Numbered from the stretch's first letter, positions 1 through 9,490 are shown. The stretch: 64,000 nucleotides of DNA from Rhodococcus coprophilus NBRC 100603 (GCF_001895045.1 NZ_BDAM01000005.1:186001-250000), one strand, 5' to 3'. The notes: generated from the letters alone by a model not told the origin. Program-made: numbers and translations.

Positions 1-1005
1 GCCGCGGTGCGTGAGCTTGCCGAGGATGGCCGGCCCGTCGCCGCCGCGGGCGAGCGAGTATGCCATCCGCGAGGTTCCGTACACGTTGGCGTTGAAGGCC
101 GACAGCAGGGCGATCACCACGACGAGTTCCATGAACCCGGAGGCGTACGGGAGGCCCGCCTCGTTCAGCACCGCGATGAACGGCGAGGTTTCGCCGCTCG
201 TTGTGGTCCACGGCAACACGAGCACCATGATCGAGATCGCGCCGAGGTAGAACAGCGTGATGCGCCAGACCACCGTGCGCACCGCCACCGCGATGGACCG
301 TTCCGGGTCCTTGGATTCGGCCGCGGCGATGGTCACGATTTCGATGCCACCGAATGCGAAAGCGACCGCGAGCAACCCGGCTGCGATACCCGCCATGCCG
401 TTGGGCGCGAAACCGTCCCCGTCGCCGAGCAGGTGCGTCGTCCCCACCGGCTCGGTGCCCGGGAGCAACCCGAAGACCAGCAGAACGCCGATGACCAGGA
501 ATCCGATGATGACCCCGACCTTGAGAGCCGCGAACCAGAACTCGAACTCACCGAAATTGGCTACCTGGGCGAGGTTGACGACCGCGAAGAAGGTCACGAA
601 CACCAGCGCGACCACCCATTGCGGGACCCCCGGCAGCCACGACTGCACGATGGCCGACGCGCCGGTGATCTCCACGCCGAGCACCATGATCAACATGAAC
701 CAGTAGAGCCAGCCCATGGAGAACCCGGCCCAGCGGCCGATGCCGATGCGGGCGTAGTGGGAGAACGACCCGCTGATGGGCAGCGCAGCACCCATCTCGC
801 CGAGCATCCGCATCACGAAGATGACCATGATGCCGGCGAGGATGTAGGAGACGAGCACGGCCGGGCCGGCGGCCTGGATGCCGACACCGGACCCGAGGAA
901 CAGTCCGGCGCCGATCGCCGAGCCGAGCCCCATCATCGTCAGATGCCGGACTTTGAGCCCGCTCCCGAGATCCTCCGGCGTGTCCGTCTGTGGGGCTTGA
1001 CTCAC
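1..1005 (-). CDS. Amino-acid permease, APC superfamily (3' end beyond window)
   Basis: Integral membrane amino-acid transporter of the APC (AAT/GABA permease-like) family. Read on the minus strand from a GTG at 1005, the protein opens with a short polar N-terminus followed by the conserved first membrane helix with the GLGSAIGAGLFLGSG motif, the substrate/ion-binding unwound helix of the family. Several further hydrophobic helices follow, including EMGAALPISGSFSHYA, another APC signature. About 335 residues are visible of a usual 450-500, and the C-terminus lies upstream of base 1. A GAGGAAG ribosome site precedes the GTG. It starts 8 bases after the dapD stop and is probably cotranscribed with it. 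Substrate cannot be told; the M. tuberculosis dapD locus has an MFS gene here instead. Confidence 0.85.
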   Translation of the reverse strand, partial: MSQAPQTDTPEDLGSGLKVRHLTMMGLGSAIGAGLFLGSGVGIQAAGPAVLVSYILAGIMVIFVMRMLGEMGAALPISGSFSHYARIGIGRWAGFSMGWLYWFMLIMVLGVEITGASAIVQSWLPGVPQWVVALVFVTFFAVVNLAQVANFGEFEFWFAALKVGVIIGFLVIGVLLVFGLLPGTEPVGTTHLLGDGDGFAPNGMAGIAAGLLAVAFAFGGIEIVTIAAAESKDPERSIAVAVRTVVWRITLFYLGAISIMVLVLPWTTTSGETSPFIAVLNEAGLPYASGFMELVVVIALLSAFNANVYGTSRMAYSLARGGDGPAILGKLTHRG

Positions 1006-1013
1006 GGTCTTCC

Positions 1014-1967
1014 TCAGTCGTTCGCGTGCAGAGCGGCATTCAGTTCGACGCCGCTGCCCTTGTTGGACACGACCTCGACGGCGCCGCTCACAGAGTTGCG
1101 GCGGAGCAGCAGGTTCGACGCCCCGCTGAGTTCCTTGGCCTTGACGACGGTGCCGTCCGGGCCGGTGACCTTGGTACCCGCGGTGACGTACAGGCCGGCT
1201 TCGACGATGCAGTCGTCGCCGAGCGAGATGCCGACACCGGCATTCGCGCCCAGGAGGCAGCGCTTGCCGACCGAGATGACTTCCTTGCCGCCACCGGAAA
1301 GGGTGCCCATGATCGAGGCGCCGCCGCCGATGTCGGAGCCGTCGTCGACGACGACGCCTGCGGAGATGCGGCCTTCCACCATCGAGTTGCCGAGAGTGCC
1401 GGCGTTGAAGTTCACGAAGCCCTCGTGCATCACGGTGGTGCCGGACGCGAGGTGCGCGCCGAGGCGCACGCGGTCGGCGTCGGCGATGCGGACACCCGAC
1501 GGCACGACGTAGTCGACCATGCGCGGGAACTTGTCGACGCCGTACACGGTGACCGGTCCGCGGATCCGCAGACGCGACCGGACGGTCTCGAAGTTCTCTA
1601 CCGCGCACGGGCCGTAGTTGGTCCACACGACATTGGCGAGCAACCCGAAGATGCCGTCCATGTTCTGCCCGTGCGGCTTGACCAGGCGGTGGGAGAGCAG
1701 GTGCAGGCGCAGGTATGCGTCGTGGGCGTCGACCGGAGCCGCGGACAGATCGGCGATCGTGGTCCGCACGACGACCTGGTTCACATCCCGGGCTTCGTCG
1801 GTTCCGGCAACCAGAGCCAGGTCCGACGGAATGTCGGTGCCCTCGAGCCGGGTCGTTCCGGTTTCTGTGTATTCGCCCAGCGTGGGGGCCGGGTACCAGG
1901 TGTCGAGAACGGTCCCGTCAGCCGCGATGTTTGCGATGCCTACTGCTGATGCTCCGTGTGCACTCAC
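1014..1967 (-). CDS. dapD: Tetrahydrodipicolinate N-succinyltransferase
   Basis: Cytosolic enzyme of the succinylase branch of lysine/meso-diaminopimelate synthesis; it transfers succinyl from succinyl-CoA to tetrahydrodipicolinate. The 317-residue protein has the actinobacterial architecture: a long N-terminal domain of about 150 residues and then a left-handed beta-helix of hexapeptide repeats ([35 protein letters not shown]). It matches the length of the M. tuberculosis Rv1201c type rather than the shorter E. coli type. The start is a GTG giving MSAHGAS. It is divergent from dapE, with about 100 bases between the two starts, so the two DAP genes could share a regulatory region. Confidence 0.95.
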   Translation of the reverse strand: MSAHGASAVGIANIAADGTVLDTWYPAPTLGEYTETGTTRLEGTDIPSDLALVAGTDEARDVNQVVVRTTIADLSAAPVDAHDAYLRLHLLSHRLVKPHGQNMDGIFGLLANVVWTNYGPCAVENFETVRSRLRIRGPVTVYGVDKFPRMVDYVVPSGVRIADADRVRLGAHLASGTTVMHEGFVNFNAGTLGNSMVEGRISAGVVVDDGSDIGGGASIMGTLSGGGKEVISVGKRCLLGANAGVGISLGDDCIVEAGLYVTAGTKVTGPDGTVVKAKELSGASNLLLRRNSVSGAVEVVSNKGSGVELNAALHAND

Positions 1968-2067
1968 GGTCGAGAATCGTACTTGAGCCTCGAATCGGGA
2001 CGATCAGGCCCTGGGAGAAACCGCACTCGGTCCCAGCAGCGGGCACCGTCCTCCGTATCGTTCACGT

Positions 2068-3144
2068 ATGGCCGTACCGCACCTGGACCTGCATGCCGAC
2101 CCCATCCGGCTGACCGCCGCCCTCGTCGATATTCCGAGCGTGTCGCAGGACGAGACGCTGATCGCCGATGCGGTGGAGAAGGCGCTCCGCGAGCAGACGG
2201 ACGGATTCGAGGTCGTGCGCAGCGGCAATTGCGTGCTGGCCCGTACCGACCGCGGCCTGGGAAGCCGCGTGATGCTCGCCGGGCACCTCGACACCGTGCC
2301 GATCGCCGACAACGTGCCGTCCCGCCTCGACGGCGACGTGCTGTGGGGCTGCGGTACGTCGGACATGAAAGCCGGCGACGCGGTCTTCCTGCATCTCGCG
2401 GCGACGATCACCGACCCGGCACACGACCTGACTCTCGTCATGTACGACTGCGAGGAGATCGCGGCGAAGTACAACGGTCTGGGCAGGATCGAGCGTGAAC
2501 TGCGCGACTGGCTGGACGCCGACGTTGCGATTCTCGGTGAACCCACAGGCGGGGAGATCGAAGCCGGCTGCCAGGGCACCCTGCGGGTGCGGATCACGAC
2601 CGACGGTGTCCGGTCGCACTCGGCGCGGTCGTGGCTCGGAGACAACGCGATCCACAAGCTGGCGCCCGTGCTCGACCGGCTGTCGCGTTACGAGGCGCGC
2701 TCGGTCGACATCGACGGTTGTGTGTACCGGGAGGGCTTGTCGGCCGTGCGGATCGGCGGCGGGGTCGCGGGCAACGTCGTACCCGATGCGGCCGAACTCG
2801 ACGTGAACTTCCGGTTCGCGCCCGACCGGAGTCCCGACGAGGCTCTCGCGCACGTCCACGAGGTCTTCGCCGGCCTGCCGATCACGATGGAAACGACCGA
2901 CATGTCACCGGGCGCGCTTCCGGGGTTGTCGCATCCGGCGGCCGCGGCGCTCGTGGAGGCGGCCGGTGGCCGGTTCCGGGCGAAGTACGGATGGACGGAC
3001 GTGTCGCGCTTCGCGGCGCTCGGTATCCCCGCGGTGAACTACGGCCCCGGCGACCCCAACCTCGCCCACAAGCGGGACGAGCACGTCGAGGTGCAGCGCA
3101 TCACCGATGTCACCGCCGTCCTCCGCAGCTATCTGACGCGATAG
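2068..3144 (+). CDS. dapE: Succinyl-diaminopimelate desuccinylase
   Basis: M20-family di-zinc hydrolase that removes succinate from N-succinyl-L,L-DAP, the step before DAP epimerisation. The 358-residue protein shows the M20 metal-binding layout: GHLDTVP (His73, Asp75), [10 protein letters not shown] (Asp99), the catalytic Glu pair CEE at about 129-130, a dimerisation lid domain in the middle, and a C-terminal His in [12 protein letters not shown]. The length fits actinobacterial DapE. It is divergent from dapD and is followed after 9 bases by a LOG-family gene, so dapE probably heads a dapE-LOG-LOG operon. Confidence 0.94.
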   Translation: MAVPHLDLHADPIRLTAALVDIPSVSQDETLIADAVEKALREQTDGFEVVRSGNCVLARTDRGLGSRVMLAGHLDTVPIADNVPSRLDGDVLWGCGTSDMKAGDAVFLHLAATITDPAHDLTLVMYDCEEIAAKYNGLGRIERELRDWLDADVAILGEPTGGEIEAGCQGTLRVRITTDGVRSHSARSWLGDNAIHKLAPVLDRLSRYEARSVDIDGCVYREGLSAVRIGGGVAGNVVPDAAELDVNFRFAPDRSPDEALAHVHEVFAGLPITMETTDMSPGALPGLSHPAAAALVEAAGGRFRAKYGWTDVSRFAALGIPAVNYGPGDPNLAHKRDEHVEVQRITDVTAVLRSYLTR

Positions 3145-3153
3145 CGTTGGGTC

Positions 3154-3966
3154 ATGCCCGGCGATACCTCTTCCGCCTCCGATGATCGATTCGGCTCCCG
3201 CGACGACGTCGTCCAGCGGGGGCCCGTCCAGCTCCGCGGGGATCGTGCCCGCGACACGACGACCCGCGACCAGCGGTTGCTGGACCGCAGGGGCCCGTCC
3301 GACTGGGTCCATACCGATCCGTGGCGTGTGCTGCGCATCCAGAGCGAGTTCATCGAAGGTTTCGATGCTCTCGCGGAGGTGCCGCGCGCGGTGGCGGTAT
3401 TCGGTTCGGCGCGCACACCCGTCGACCATCCCGACTACGAGATCGGCCGCAGGCTCGGTGCGGCACTCGTCGAGGCGGGATACGCGGTGGTCACCGGTGG
3501 TGGCCCCGGGGCGATGGAGGCGGCGAACCGAGGTGCGTGCGAAGCGGGCGGGTTCTCGATCGGTCTCGGCATCGAGCTTCCCTTCGAGCAGCGTCTCAAC
3601 GAGTGGGTCGACCTCGGCCTGAACTTCCGGTACTTCTTCGCCCGCAAGACGATGTTCGTCAAGTACTCACAGGCGTTCGTGTGCCTGCCCGGTGGTTTCG
3701 GCACCATGGACGAGCTGTTCGAGGCACTCACCCTCGTCCAGACCGGCAAGATCACCCGCTTCCCGATCGTGTTGTTCGGCTCCGGCTACTGGTCGGGTCT
3801 GATCGAGTGGATCCGGGCCACGATGGTCCGTGAGGGCAAGATCTTCGAGCCGGACCTGGATCTGCTGTCGGTGACCGACAGCGTCGAGGAGGCTGTGCAG
3901 ATCATCCGCGAGGCCCACCGGGGTGATGAGGAAGGCATTCTGTACGGGGAGGAGACGTCGTGGTGA
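3154..3966 (+). CDS. LOG-family (TIGR00730) Rossmann-fold protein, long form
   Basis: Member of the LOG / lysine-decarboxylase-like Rossmann family, whose characterised members hydrolyse cytokinin riboside 5'-monophosphates to free base and ribose-5-phosphate. At 270 residues it is a long form with about 75 extra polar N-terminal residues. Conserved elements visible are GGGPGAMEAAN (115-125) and the active-site PGGFGTMDE (179-187). The ATG at 3154 lies 9 bases after dapE. Its stop overlaps the start of a second, shorter LOG gene. Its true substrate is not shown by the sequence. Confidence 0.88.
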   Translation: MPGDTSSASDDRFGSRDDVVQRGPVQLRGDRARDTTTRDQRLLDRRGPSDWVHTDPWRVLRIQSEFIEGFDALAEVPRAVAVFGSARTPVDHPDYEIGRRLGAALVEAGYAVVTGGGPGAMEAANRGACEAGGFSIGLGIELPFEQRLNEWVDLGLNFRYFFARKTMFVKYSQAFVCLPGGFGTMDELFEALTLVQTGKITRFPIVLFGSGYWSGLIEWIRATMVREGKIFEPDLDLLSVTDSVEEAVQIIREAHRGDEEGILYGEETSW

Positions 3967-4526
3967 GTGACTCAGGGTCGGTCTCGGTGTGTGTGTATTG
4001 CGCGTCGGGGCCTGTGGACCGCAAGTATCTGGAGTTCGCGTCGGATCTGGGCACGGCGATCGGACGACGAGGGTGGCAGCTGGTCTCCGGTGGCGGCAAC
4101 GTCTCGATGATGGGGGCGGTCGCCGAGGCGGCTCGTGAAGCGGGCGCCCACACCGTCGGGGTGATCCCCAAGGCGCTCGTTCACCGCGAGGTGGCGGATG
4201 TCGATGCGGACGAATTGATCGTCACCGACACGATGCGGGAGCGGAAACGCATCATGGAGGACCGTGCGGATGCGTTCGTGACGCTCCCCGGCGGCATCGG
4301 CACGCTCGAGGAACTGTTCGAGACATGGACCGCCGGATATCTGGGTATGCACGAGAAGCCGGTCGTCATGCTCGACCCGTTCGGGCATTTCGACGGGTTG
4401 CTCACGTGGCTCGAGTCGATGGTGGACACGGGCTTCGTGGCGCGACGCGCGCTCGACGGGCTGTACGTCACCGCCGATCTCGAGGACGCTCTGGATCGAT
4501 GCGCGGGATCACGCCGGGAGGACTGA
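3960..4526 (+). CDS. LOG-family cytokinin riboside 5'-monophosphate phosphoribohydrolase
   Basis: Short-form LOG protein of 188 residues, close to M. tuberculosis Rv1205, for which cytokinin production has been reported. It shows SGGGNVSMMGAVAEA (43-57) and the catalytic PGGIGTLEE motif (110-118), with the Arg/Lys-rich RERKR segment before it that binds the nucleotide phosphate in the family. The start is GTG at 3960 or the adjacent GTG at 3963; both overlap the upstream LOG gene's stop, so the pair is translationally coupled. The two LOG proteins are clear paralogues sharing the same motif spacing. Confidence 0.9.
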   Translation: MVSDSGSVSVCVYCASGPVDRKYLEFASDLGTAIGRRGWQLVSGGGNVSMMGAVAEAAREAGAHTVGVIPKALVHREVADVDADELIVTDTMRERKRIMEDRADAFVTLPGGIGTLEELFETWTAGYLGMHEKPVVMLDPFGHFDGLLTWLESMVDTGFVARRALDGLYVTADLEDALDRCAGSRRED

Positions 4527-4625
4527 GGGACCGATTCACGCACTCGTTCCCTACTCTCCGGTAAGTTCGGAGGGCGTTGCCGCCGTTCGTCCGACCCGAC
4601 CCGACGTCGCAGTGAGGATCCGCCC

Positions 4626-6410
4626 GTGAAAAACGCCGCCCCCGAGCGTGAATCGACCGTCTCCCTCCCCAGCCTGGTCGCCCAGTTGCCCTCGATGCTG
4701 CCCGACCTGCCGAGTCTGTTGCGCGGTGCGGTGGGAATGACCCGCAAGCCGAGTGCCCGGGAGACCATCGGGTCGGTGTTCCAGAAACTGGCCGAGCGCC
4801 GTCCCGACCATCCGTTCCTGCGGTTCGAAGGCGACACCCTGACCTACGGCGACGCCAACGCAAAGGTCAACCGTTACGCCTCCGTTCTGACGGCCGAGGG
4901 CGTCCGGACCGGAGACGTCGTGGCGATCCTCATGGAGAACAAGCCGGAGGCGCTTCTTCTCGCCCTGGCGACCGTCAAACTGGGCGCCGCCGCGGGCATG
5001 CTCAACAACAACCAGCGCGGAGACGTGCTCGAGCACAGCCTTTCCCTGCTCGACAGCAAGGTCCTGGTGGTCGACGAGGAATGTGCGGAGGCACTCGAGA
5101 CGATCGACGGCGAACCCCAGGCCGGGACGGTGCTGGGCATCGCCGAACTCGACGCGCGCGCAGCAGACGCGGACTCGTCGAATCCCGCGGTGACGGAAAC
5201 ACTTTCGGCGTCCGAAATTGCGTATTACATCTTCACTTCCGGAACCACCGGTCTGCCCAAGGCCAGCCGGATGTCCCACTTCCGGTGGCTCAAGTCCATG
5301 TCCGGACTGGGCAGCCTCGGCGTGCGTCTGCGCCGTAACGACACCCTCTACTGCTGCCTGCCGCTCTATCACAACAACGCACTGACGGTCGCGTTGTCGT
5401 CGGTGCTCGGCTCGGGTGCGACCCTCGCGCTGGGCAAGAAGTTCTCGGCGTCGAAGTTCTGGGAGGACGCCGAACGCAACGGGGCGACGGCGTTCATCTA
5501 CATCGGTGAGATCTGCCGGTATCTCCTCGGCCGGCCCGAACGCCCGGACGACCGTGACCACGGCATCCGGCTGATGGTCGGCAACGGTCTCCGCGCCGAG
5601 ATCTGGGACGAATTCACCGAGCGTTTCGGCATCGACCGCGTTGCCGAGTTCTACGGCGCGAGCGAATGCAACATCGCCTTCATCAACGCGCTCAACCAGC
5701 GGCGCACCGCGGGGGTGTGCCCGCTGCCGTACGCGGTGGTCGAGTTCGACCCGGAGACGGGCTCTGCGCGCCGGGGGGAGGACGGCAGGCTGGTGCGCGT
5801 CTCACGCGGTGAGGTCGGGCTGCTCCTCGCGAAGATCACCGACCGCTCACCGTTCGACGGGTACACCGACCCCGACGCCACCGAATCCAAGCTCGTCCGG
5901 GACGCATTCCGCGACGGGGACACCTGGTTCGACACCGGCGACCTCGTCCGCAGCCAGGGCTGGATGCACGTCGCCTTCGTCGACCGGCTCGGCGACACCT
6001 TCCGCTGGAAGGGCGAGAACGTCGCCACCACCCAGGTCGAGGGTGCGATCTCCGCGCACGCATCGATTTCCGGCGTGGTCGTGTACGGGGTAGAGGTGCC
6101 GGGTGCGGACGGACGTGCGGGAATGGCTGCGGTGACGCTGGAGGAGGGTGTGGACTTCGACGGCGGAGCACTGGCAGACATCCTGCACCGCACCTTGCCG
6201 GGTTACGCGGTGCCGTTGTTCGTCCGCGTCGTCGAGGAACTCGAGTACACGACGACGTTCAAGAGCCGCAAGGTCGACCTCCGTGAGCAGGGCTACGACG
6301 ACATCGGATCGGACGAGCTGTACGTCCTGGTGAGCAAGAGCGAAGGCTTCGCCCCGATCTTCGAGGGATACGTCGACGGTGTGGCACGGGGAGACCTGCC
6401 GAAGCCCTGA
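4626..6410 (+). CDS. fadD6: Very-long-chain acyl-CoA synthetase, FATP/VLACS type (FadD6-like)
   Basis: ANL-superfamily adenylating enzyme that activates fatty acids to acyl-CoA. The 594-residue protein carries the ATP P-loop YIFTSGTTGLPKA (about 202-214), the A5 motif EFYGASECN (about 340), the GDTWFDTGDL hinge region, and the FATP/VLACS signature DTFRWKGENVATTQVE (about 457-472). A C-terminal domain with a catalytic-type Lys region (TTTFKSRKVDL) is complete. A hydrophobic Leu/Pro-rich N-terminus resembles Rv1206. It starts 99 bases after the LOG gene and precedes folP2 in the same order as in mycobacteria. Confidence 0.92.
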   Translation: MKNAAPERESTVSLPSLVAQLPSMLPDLPSLLRGAVGMTRKPSARETIGSVFQKLAERRPDHPFLRFEGDTLTYGDANAKVNRYASVLTAEGVRTGDVVAILMENKPEALLLALATVKLGAAAGMLNNNQRGDVLEHSLSLLDSKVLVVDEECAEALETIDGEPQAGTVLGIAELDARAADADSSNPAVTETLSASEIAYYIFTSGTTGLPKASRMSHFRWLKSMSGLGSLGVRLRRNDTLYCCLPLYHNNALTVALSSVLGSGATLALGKKFSASKFWEDAERNGATAFIYIGEICRYLLGRPERPDDRDHGIRLMVGNGLRAEIWDEFTERFGIDRVAEFYGASECNIAFINALNQRRTAGVCPLPYAVVEFDPETGSARRGEDGRLVRVSRGEVGLLLAKITDRSPFDGYTDPDATESKLVRDAFRDGDTWFDTGDLVRSQGWMHVAFVDRLGDTFRWKGENVATTQVEGAISAHASISGVVVYGVEVPGADGRAGMAAVTLEEGVDFDGGALADILHRTLPGYAVPLFVRVVEELEYTTTFKSRKVDLREQGYDDIGSDELYVLVSKSEGFAPIFEGYVDGVARGDLPKP

Positions 6411-6461
6411 ACCGGGCGGACGCCGACCGGCCGGATTCGGTGCCCGTGTCAGGATGAAGGC

Positions 6462-7403
6462 ATGAGCGGCTCCGCTATCGACAGTTCCGAGCATCCGCCC
6501 GTCACACCCGGCCACGACGTCGCGGCCCCTCCCGGGCCCGTATCGCCGACCCTGTGCGGGCGTCCGGTGGCGACCGACCGCGCGCTCGTCATGGCGATCG
6601 TCAACCGCACCCCGGACTCCTTCTACGACCGCGGAGCGACCTTCAGCGACGACGCGGCGCTCGCCGCCGTCGACAGGGCCGTCTCCGAGGGGGCAGACAT
6701 CGTCGATATCGGCGGAGTGAAGGCCGGGCCGGGTGAGGTCGTCGACACGGCCGAAGAGCTCCGCCGCGTGGTTCCGTTCGTGGCAGCGATCCGGGAGCGG
6801 TACCCGGAGGTCCTCATCAGCATCGACACGTGGCGCAGTGAGGTCGCGCGTCGTGCGGTGGCGGAAGGCGCCGACCTCGTCAACGACACGTGGGCGGGCG
6901 CGGACCCGCAGCTCGTCGAGGTCGCGGCCGAACTCGGCGCGGGCATCGTGTGTTCGCACACCGGAGGCGCGATCCCGCGGACCCGGCCCCACCGAGTCCG
7001 CTACCGGGACATCGTCGAGCAGGTGGCCGAGGAAGTCGTCGCAGCCGCGGAGAACGCGGCTCGGACGGGCGTAGCGACCGATTCGATCCTCATCGATCCC
7101 ACCCACGATTTCGGGAAAAACACCTATCACGGACTCGCTCTGTTGCGGGGCGTGGAAGTTCTTGTAAACAGCGGGTGGCCTGTGCTTATGGCACTGAGCA
7201 ACAAGGACTTCATAGGCGAGACTCTGGGTGTCGAACTCGAAGACCGGTTGGAGGGCACCTTGGCAGCGACAGCATTGGCCGCAGCAGCAGGAGCAAGAAT
7301 GTTCCGGGTACACGAGGTCGCGGCCACCCGCCGGGTGGTCGACATGGTGGCGGCGATCGCGGGCACACGTCTGCCTGCCCGCACAGTGAGGGGGCTGGCA
7401 TGA
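6462..7403 (+). CDS. folP2: FolP2, dihydropteroate synthase homologue with altered active site
   Basis: Pterin-binding TIM-barrel protein of 313 residues. The fold is clear: NRTPDSFYDRG (canonical NVTPDSFSDGG), DIGGVKAGPG, SIDTWRSEVARRA, NDTWAG, FGKN and RVHEV. Several catalytic signatures of true dihydropteroate synthase are changed: the STRPG loop is replaced by KAGPG, the SRK of beta-strand 7 is SNK, and DPGIGFGK is DPTHDFGK. The same changes are what I recall for mycobacterial FolP2 (Rv1207), which is not the main folate enzyme. Its stop overlaps the gpgS start by 4 bases, implying a role linked to glucosylglycerate/methylglucose-polysaccharide synthesis rather than folate; that link is inference. 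Confidence 0.9.
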   Translation: MSGSAIDSSEHPPVTPGHDVAAPPGPVSPTLCGRPVATDRALVMAIVNRTPDSFYDRGATFSDDAALAAVDRAVSEGADIVDIGGVKAGPGEVVDTAEELRRVVPFVAAIRERYPEVLISIDTWRSEVARRAVAEGADLVNDTWAGADPQLVEVAAELGAGIVCSHTGGAIPRTRPHRVRYRDIVEQVAEEVVAAAENAARTGVATDSILIDPTHDFGKNTYHGLALLRGVEVLVNSGWPVLMALSNKDFIGETLGVELEDRLEGTLAATALAAAAGARMFRVHEVAATRRVVDMVAAIAGTRLPARTVRGLA

Positions 7404-8317
7404 GCGCACCGACTCGCATCTGGACCGAGGCGAACAGCTGGGACCAGCCGACCTGGACCGTCGGCGAACTCGAACGGGCGAAGGCCGGCCGCACCGTGAC
7501 CGTGGTGCTGCCCGCGCTCGACGAGCAGGAAACCGTCGCGGGCGTGGTCGACACCATCTATCCGCTTCTCGGCGGGCTCGTGGACGAACTCGTGGTGCTC
7601 GATTCCGGATCGACCGACGAGACCGCGGTGCGGGCGCGTGCCGCGGGAGCGCGCGTGGTTTCGCGCGAAGAAGCGGTGCCCGGACTGGCTCCGGCACCGG
7701 GGAAAGGTGAAGTGCTGTGGCGGTCGCTCGCGGGCACGTCCGGTGACATCATCGCCTTCGTCGATTCGGACCTGATCAACCCCGATCCGGCGTTCGTGCC
7801 GAAGCTGCTCGGACCGCTGCTGCTCGGCGACGGAATCCATCTGGTGAAGGGCTACTACCGTCGCCCCCTGCAGGTTCGCGGCGGGGAGGATTCGAACGGG
7901 GGAGGACGCGTCACCGAGCTGGTGGCCCGGCCGCTCCTCGCGGCTCTGCGACCTGAGCTGACCTGTGTGCTCCAGCCGCTCGGCGGCGAGTACGCCGGAA
8001 CCCGGGAGCTTCTCGAAGCGGTGCCGTTCGCACCGGGCTACGGGGTCGAGATCGGTCTGCTGCTCGACACCTACGACCGCCTCGGGCTGAATGCGATCGC
8101 CCAGGTCAATCTGGGGGTGCGGAAACACCGCAACCGGCCGCTGTCCGAGCTGGGGGCGATGAGCCGCCAGATCGTCGGAACCATGCTCGGAAGGTGCGGT
8201 ATCCCCGATTCGGGGGCACCGCTGACCCAGTTCCTGGTGGAGGGCGAGTCGTTCGTGTCGTTCGACACCGAGGTGAACCTCGAGGACCGCCCGCCGATGA
8301 GCACCATCACCCGCTGA
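7400..8317 (+). CDS. gpgS: Glucosyl-3-phosphoglycerate synthase
   Basis: GT81 family retaining glycosyltransferase that joins glucose from an NDP-glucose donor to 3-phosphoglycerate, the first step of glucosylglycerate and methylglucose lipopolysaccharide synthesis. The 305-residue protein has the GT-A fold signatures VVLPALDEQETVAGV, the metal-binding DSD in AFVDSDLINPDP, KGEVLWRSL, and the acceptor-site segment GYGVEIGLLLDTY. The ATG at 7400 overlaps the folP2 stop (ATGA). A strong hairpin follows the gene at 8328-8360. Confidence 0.94.
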   Translation: MSAPTRIWTEANSWDQPTWTVGELERAKAGRTVTVVLPALDEQETVAGVVDTIYPLLGGLVDELVVLDSGSTDETAVRARAAGARVVSREEAVPGLAPAPGKGEVLWRSLAGTSGDIIAFVDSDLINPDPAFVPKLLGPLLLGDGIHLVKGYYRRPLQVRGGEDSNGGGRVTELVARPLLAALRPELTCVLQPLGGEYAGTRELLEAVPFAPGYGVEIGLLLDTYDRLGLNAIAQVNLGVRKHRNRPLSELGAMSRQIVGTMLGRCGIPDSGAPLTQFLVEGESFVSFDTEVNLEDRPPMSTITR

Positions 8318-8327
8318 TCTTCCGTCC

Positions 8328-8360
8328 CGGCCCGTCGACGTCGATGACGTCGGCGGGCCG
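8328..8360 (+). terminator. Hairpin after gpgS
   Basis: Inverted repeat with CGGCCCG paired to CGGGCCG and an inner CGACGTC paired to GACGTCG around a GAT loop. It lies between gpgS and the DivIVA-like gene. There is no T-run, so it may be a partial terminator or a transcript-stabilising stem. Confidence 0.4.
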
Positions 8361-8375
8361 TGCCAAGATCGGTGC

Positions 8376-8915
8376 ATGGTGACGGTTCTTCTGTACGTGG
8401 TCGTCATGGTGGTCGTCGGCGCCGTGCTGTTCTTCATCGCGTCGTCGGTGTTCGGCCGGAGCGAGGTTCTCGCACCCATCCCGCCGGGCACCACCACGAC
8501 CGTGCTCCCGGCCACCGACGTCACAGGTACGGATGTCCGCGACCTCCGCTTCCAGCAGACGTGGCGGGGTTACAAGATGAGCGAGGTCGACTGGGCACTC
8601 GACCGGCTCGCGCGTGAGATCGACGAGTTGCGCGCCGAACTCGCGCGAACCGGCCAGGAGACCGAAACTGCGCCCGGCCCGGTGGCCGGCCCCGACGACT
8701 CCGGTATCGAGAACGACTTCGAAGCCGAGTCAGAGAACGACTTCGAGTCCGTTGCCGAGAAGGACTTCGAGGCCGAGGAGCCCACGGAGGAAGTGCGCAT
8801 CGTCGAACGGGCCGCTGCCGAGCGCCGGGCAGCCGATAGACCTGCTGCCGAAAAGCCGGCTGCCGAAAGACCTGATGTCGAAAAGTCGGCTGTCGAACGG
8901 CCGGAAGAGCAATGA
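8376..8915 (+). CDS. DivIVA-domain membrane-anchored protein (Rv1209-like)
   Basis: The 179-residue protein has one N-terminal membrane helix (about 2-28, rich in Val and Leu) and then a short DivIVA-like segment, FQQTWRGYKMSEVDWALDRL, the motif by which DivIVA/Wag31-type proteins begin their coiled coil. The rest is an acidic low-complexity tail with repeated ENDFE/EKDFEAEE and AAEKPAAERP units that is partly coiled coil. Position and shape match Rv1209. It overlaps tagA by 4 bases. The function is unknown; a septal or polar membrane role is inference from the DivIVA motif. Confidence 0.8.
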   Translation: MVTVLLYVVVMVVVGAVLFFIASSVFGRSEVLAPIPPGTTTTVLPATDVTGTDVRDLRFQQTWRGYKMSEVDWALDRLAREIDELRAELARTGQETETAPGPVAGPDDSGIENDFEAESENDFESVAEKDFEAEEPTEEVRIVERAAAERRAADRPAAEKPAAERPDVEKSAVERPEEQ

Positions 8916-9490
8916 CCGCCGACGGCCTCGTACGGTGCCCGTGGGCGGTGGACGCTCCCGGCAGCACGATCTACCGCGACTATCACGACGCCGAGTGGGG
9001 ACGCGAGTTGCACGGCCGCGACGCGCTCTTCGAACGGATTGCGCTCGAGGCGTTCCAGTCGGGCCTGTCGTGGCTGACCGTTCTGCGCAAGCGTCCGGCG
9101 TTCCGGGACGCGTTCGCGGGGTTCGATGTCGACGCCGTCGCGCGGTTCACCGAGGCCGACGTTCAACGGTTGCTCGGCGACGCGAACATCATCCGGAACC
9201 GCCGCAAGATCGAGGCCACGATCGCCAACGCGCAGGCGATTCTGGAGCTGCCGACCGACCTCGACACACTGCTGTGGTCGTTCGCACCGGCGCGGCGCGC
9301 GCGACGTCCGAAAAGTGTCCAATTCGTTCCGGCGGTGACCGAGGAGTCGTCCGCGATGGCTCGGGAGCTGAAGCGTCTCGGACTGCGTTTTGTGGGCCCC
9401 ACCACGGCATATGCGTTGATGCAGGCCACCGGAATGGTCGATGATCACCTCGCCGGGTGCTGGGTGGCGAAGGCGTTGGACGGGGGATGA
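8912..9490 (+). CDS. tagA: DNA-3-methyladenine glycosylase I
   Basis: Monofunctional base-excision glycosylase that removes N3-methyladenine from alkylated DNA. The 192-residue protein shows the TAG family hallmarks: RCPWA near the N-terminus, YHDAEWG, the ALFERIALEAFQSGLSWLTVL helix that carries the base-binding Glu, FDVDAVA and FVGPTTAYALMQATGMVDDH, with the zinc-binding Cys/His ligands at both ends (RCPW, DDHLAGCW). It is the usual length. The ATG overlaps the upstream stop, so it is coupled to the DivIVA-like gene as in mycobacteria. Confidence 0.93.
   Translation: MTADGLVRCPWAVDAPGSTIYRDYHDAEWGRELHGRDALFERIALEAFQSGLSWLTVLRKRPAFRDAFAGFDVDAVARFTEADVQRLLGDANIIRNRRKIEATIANAQAILELPTDLDTLLWSFAPARRARRPKSVQFVPAVTEESSAMARELKRLGLRFVGPTTAYALMQATGMVDDHLAGCWVAKALDGG

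Noticed and set aside
7-1512. A 501-codon plus-strand open frame over the permease and dapD
   Set aside because: It is antisense to two real genes with family motifs; the composition is typical of a GC-rich shadow.
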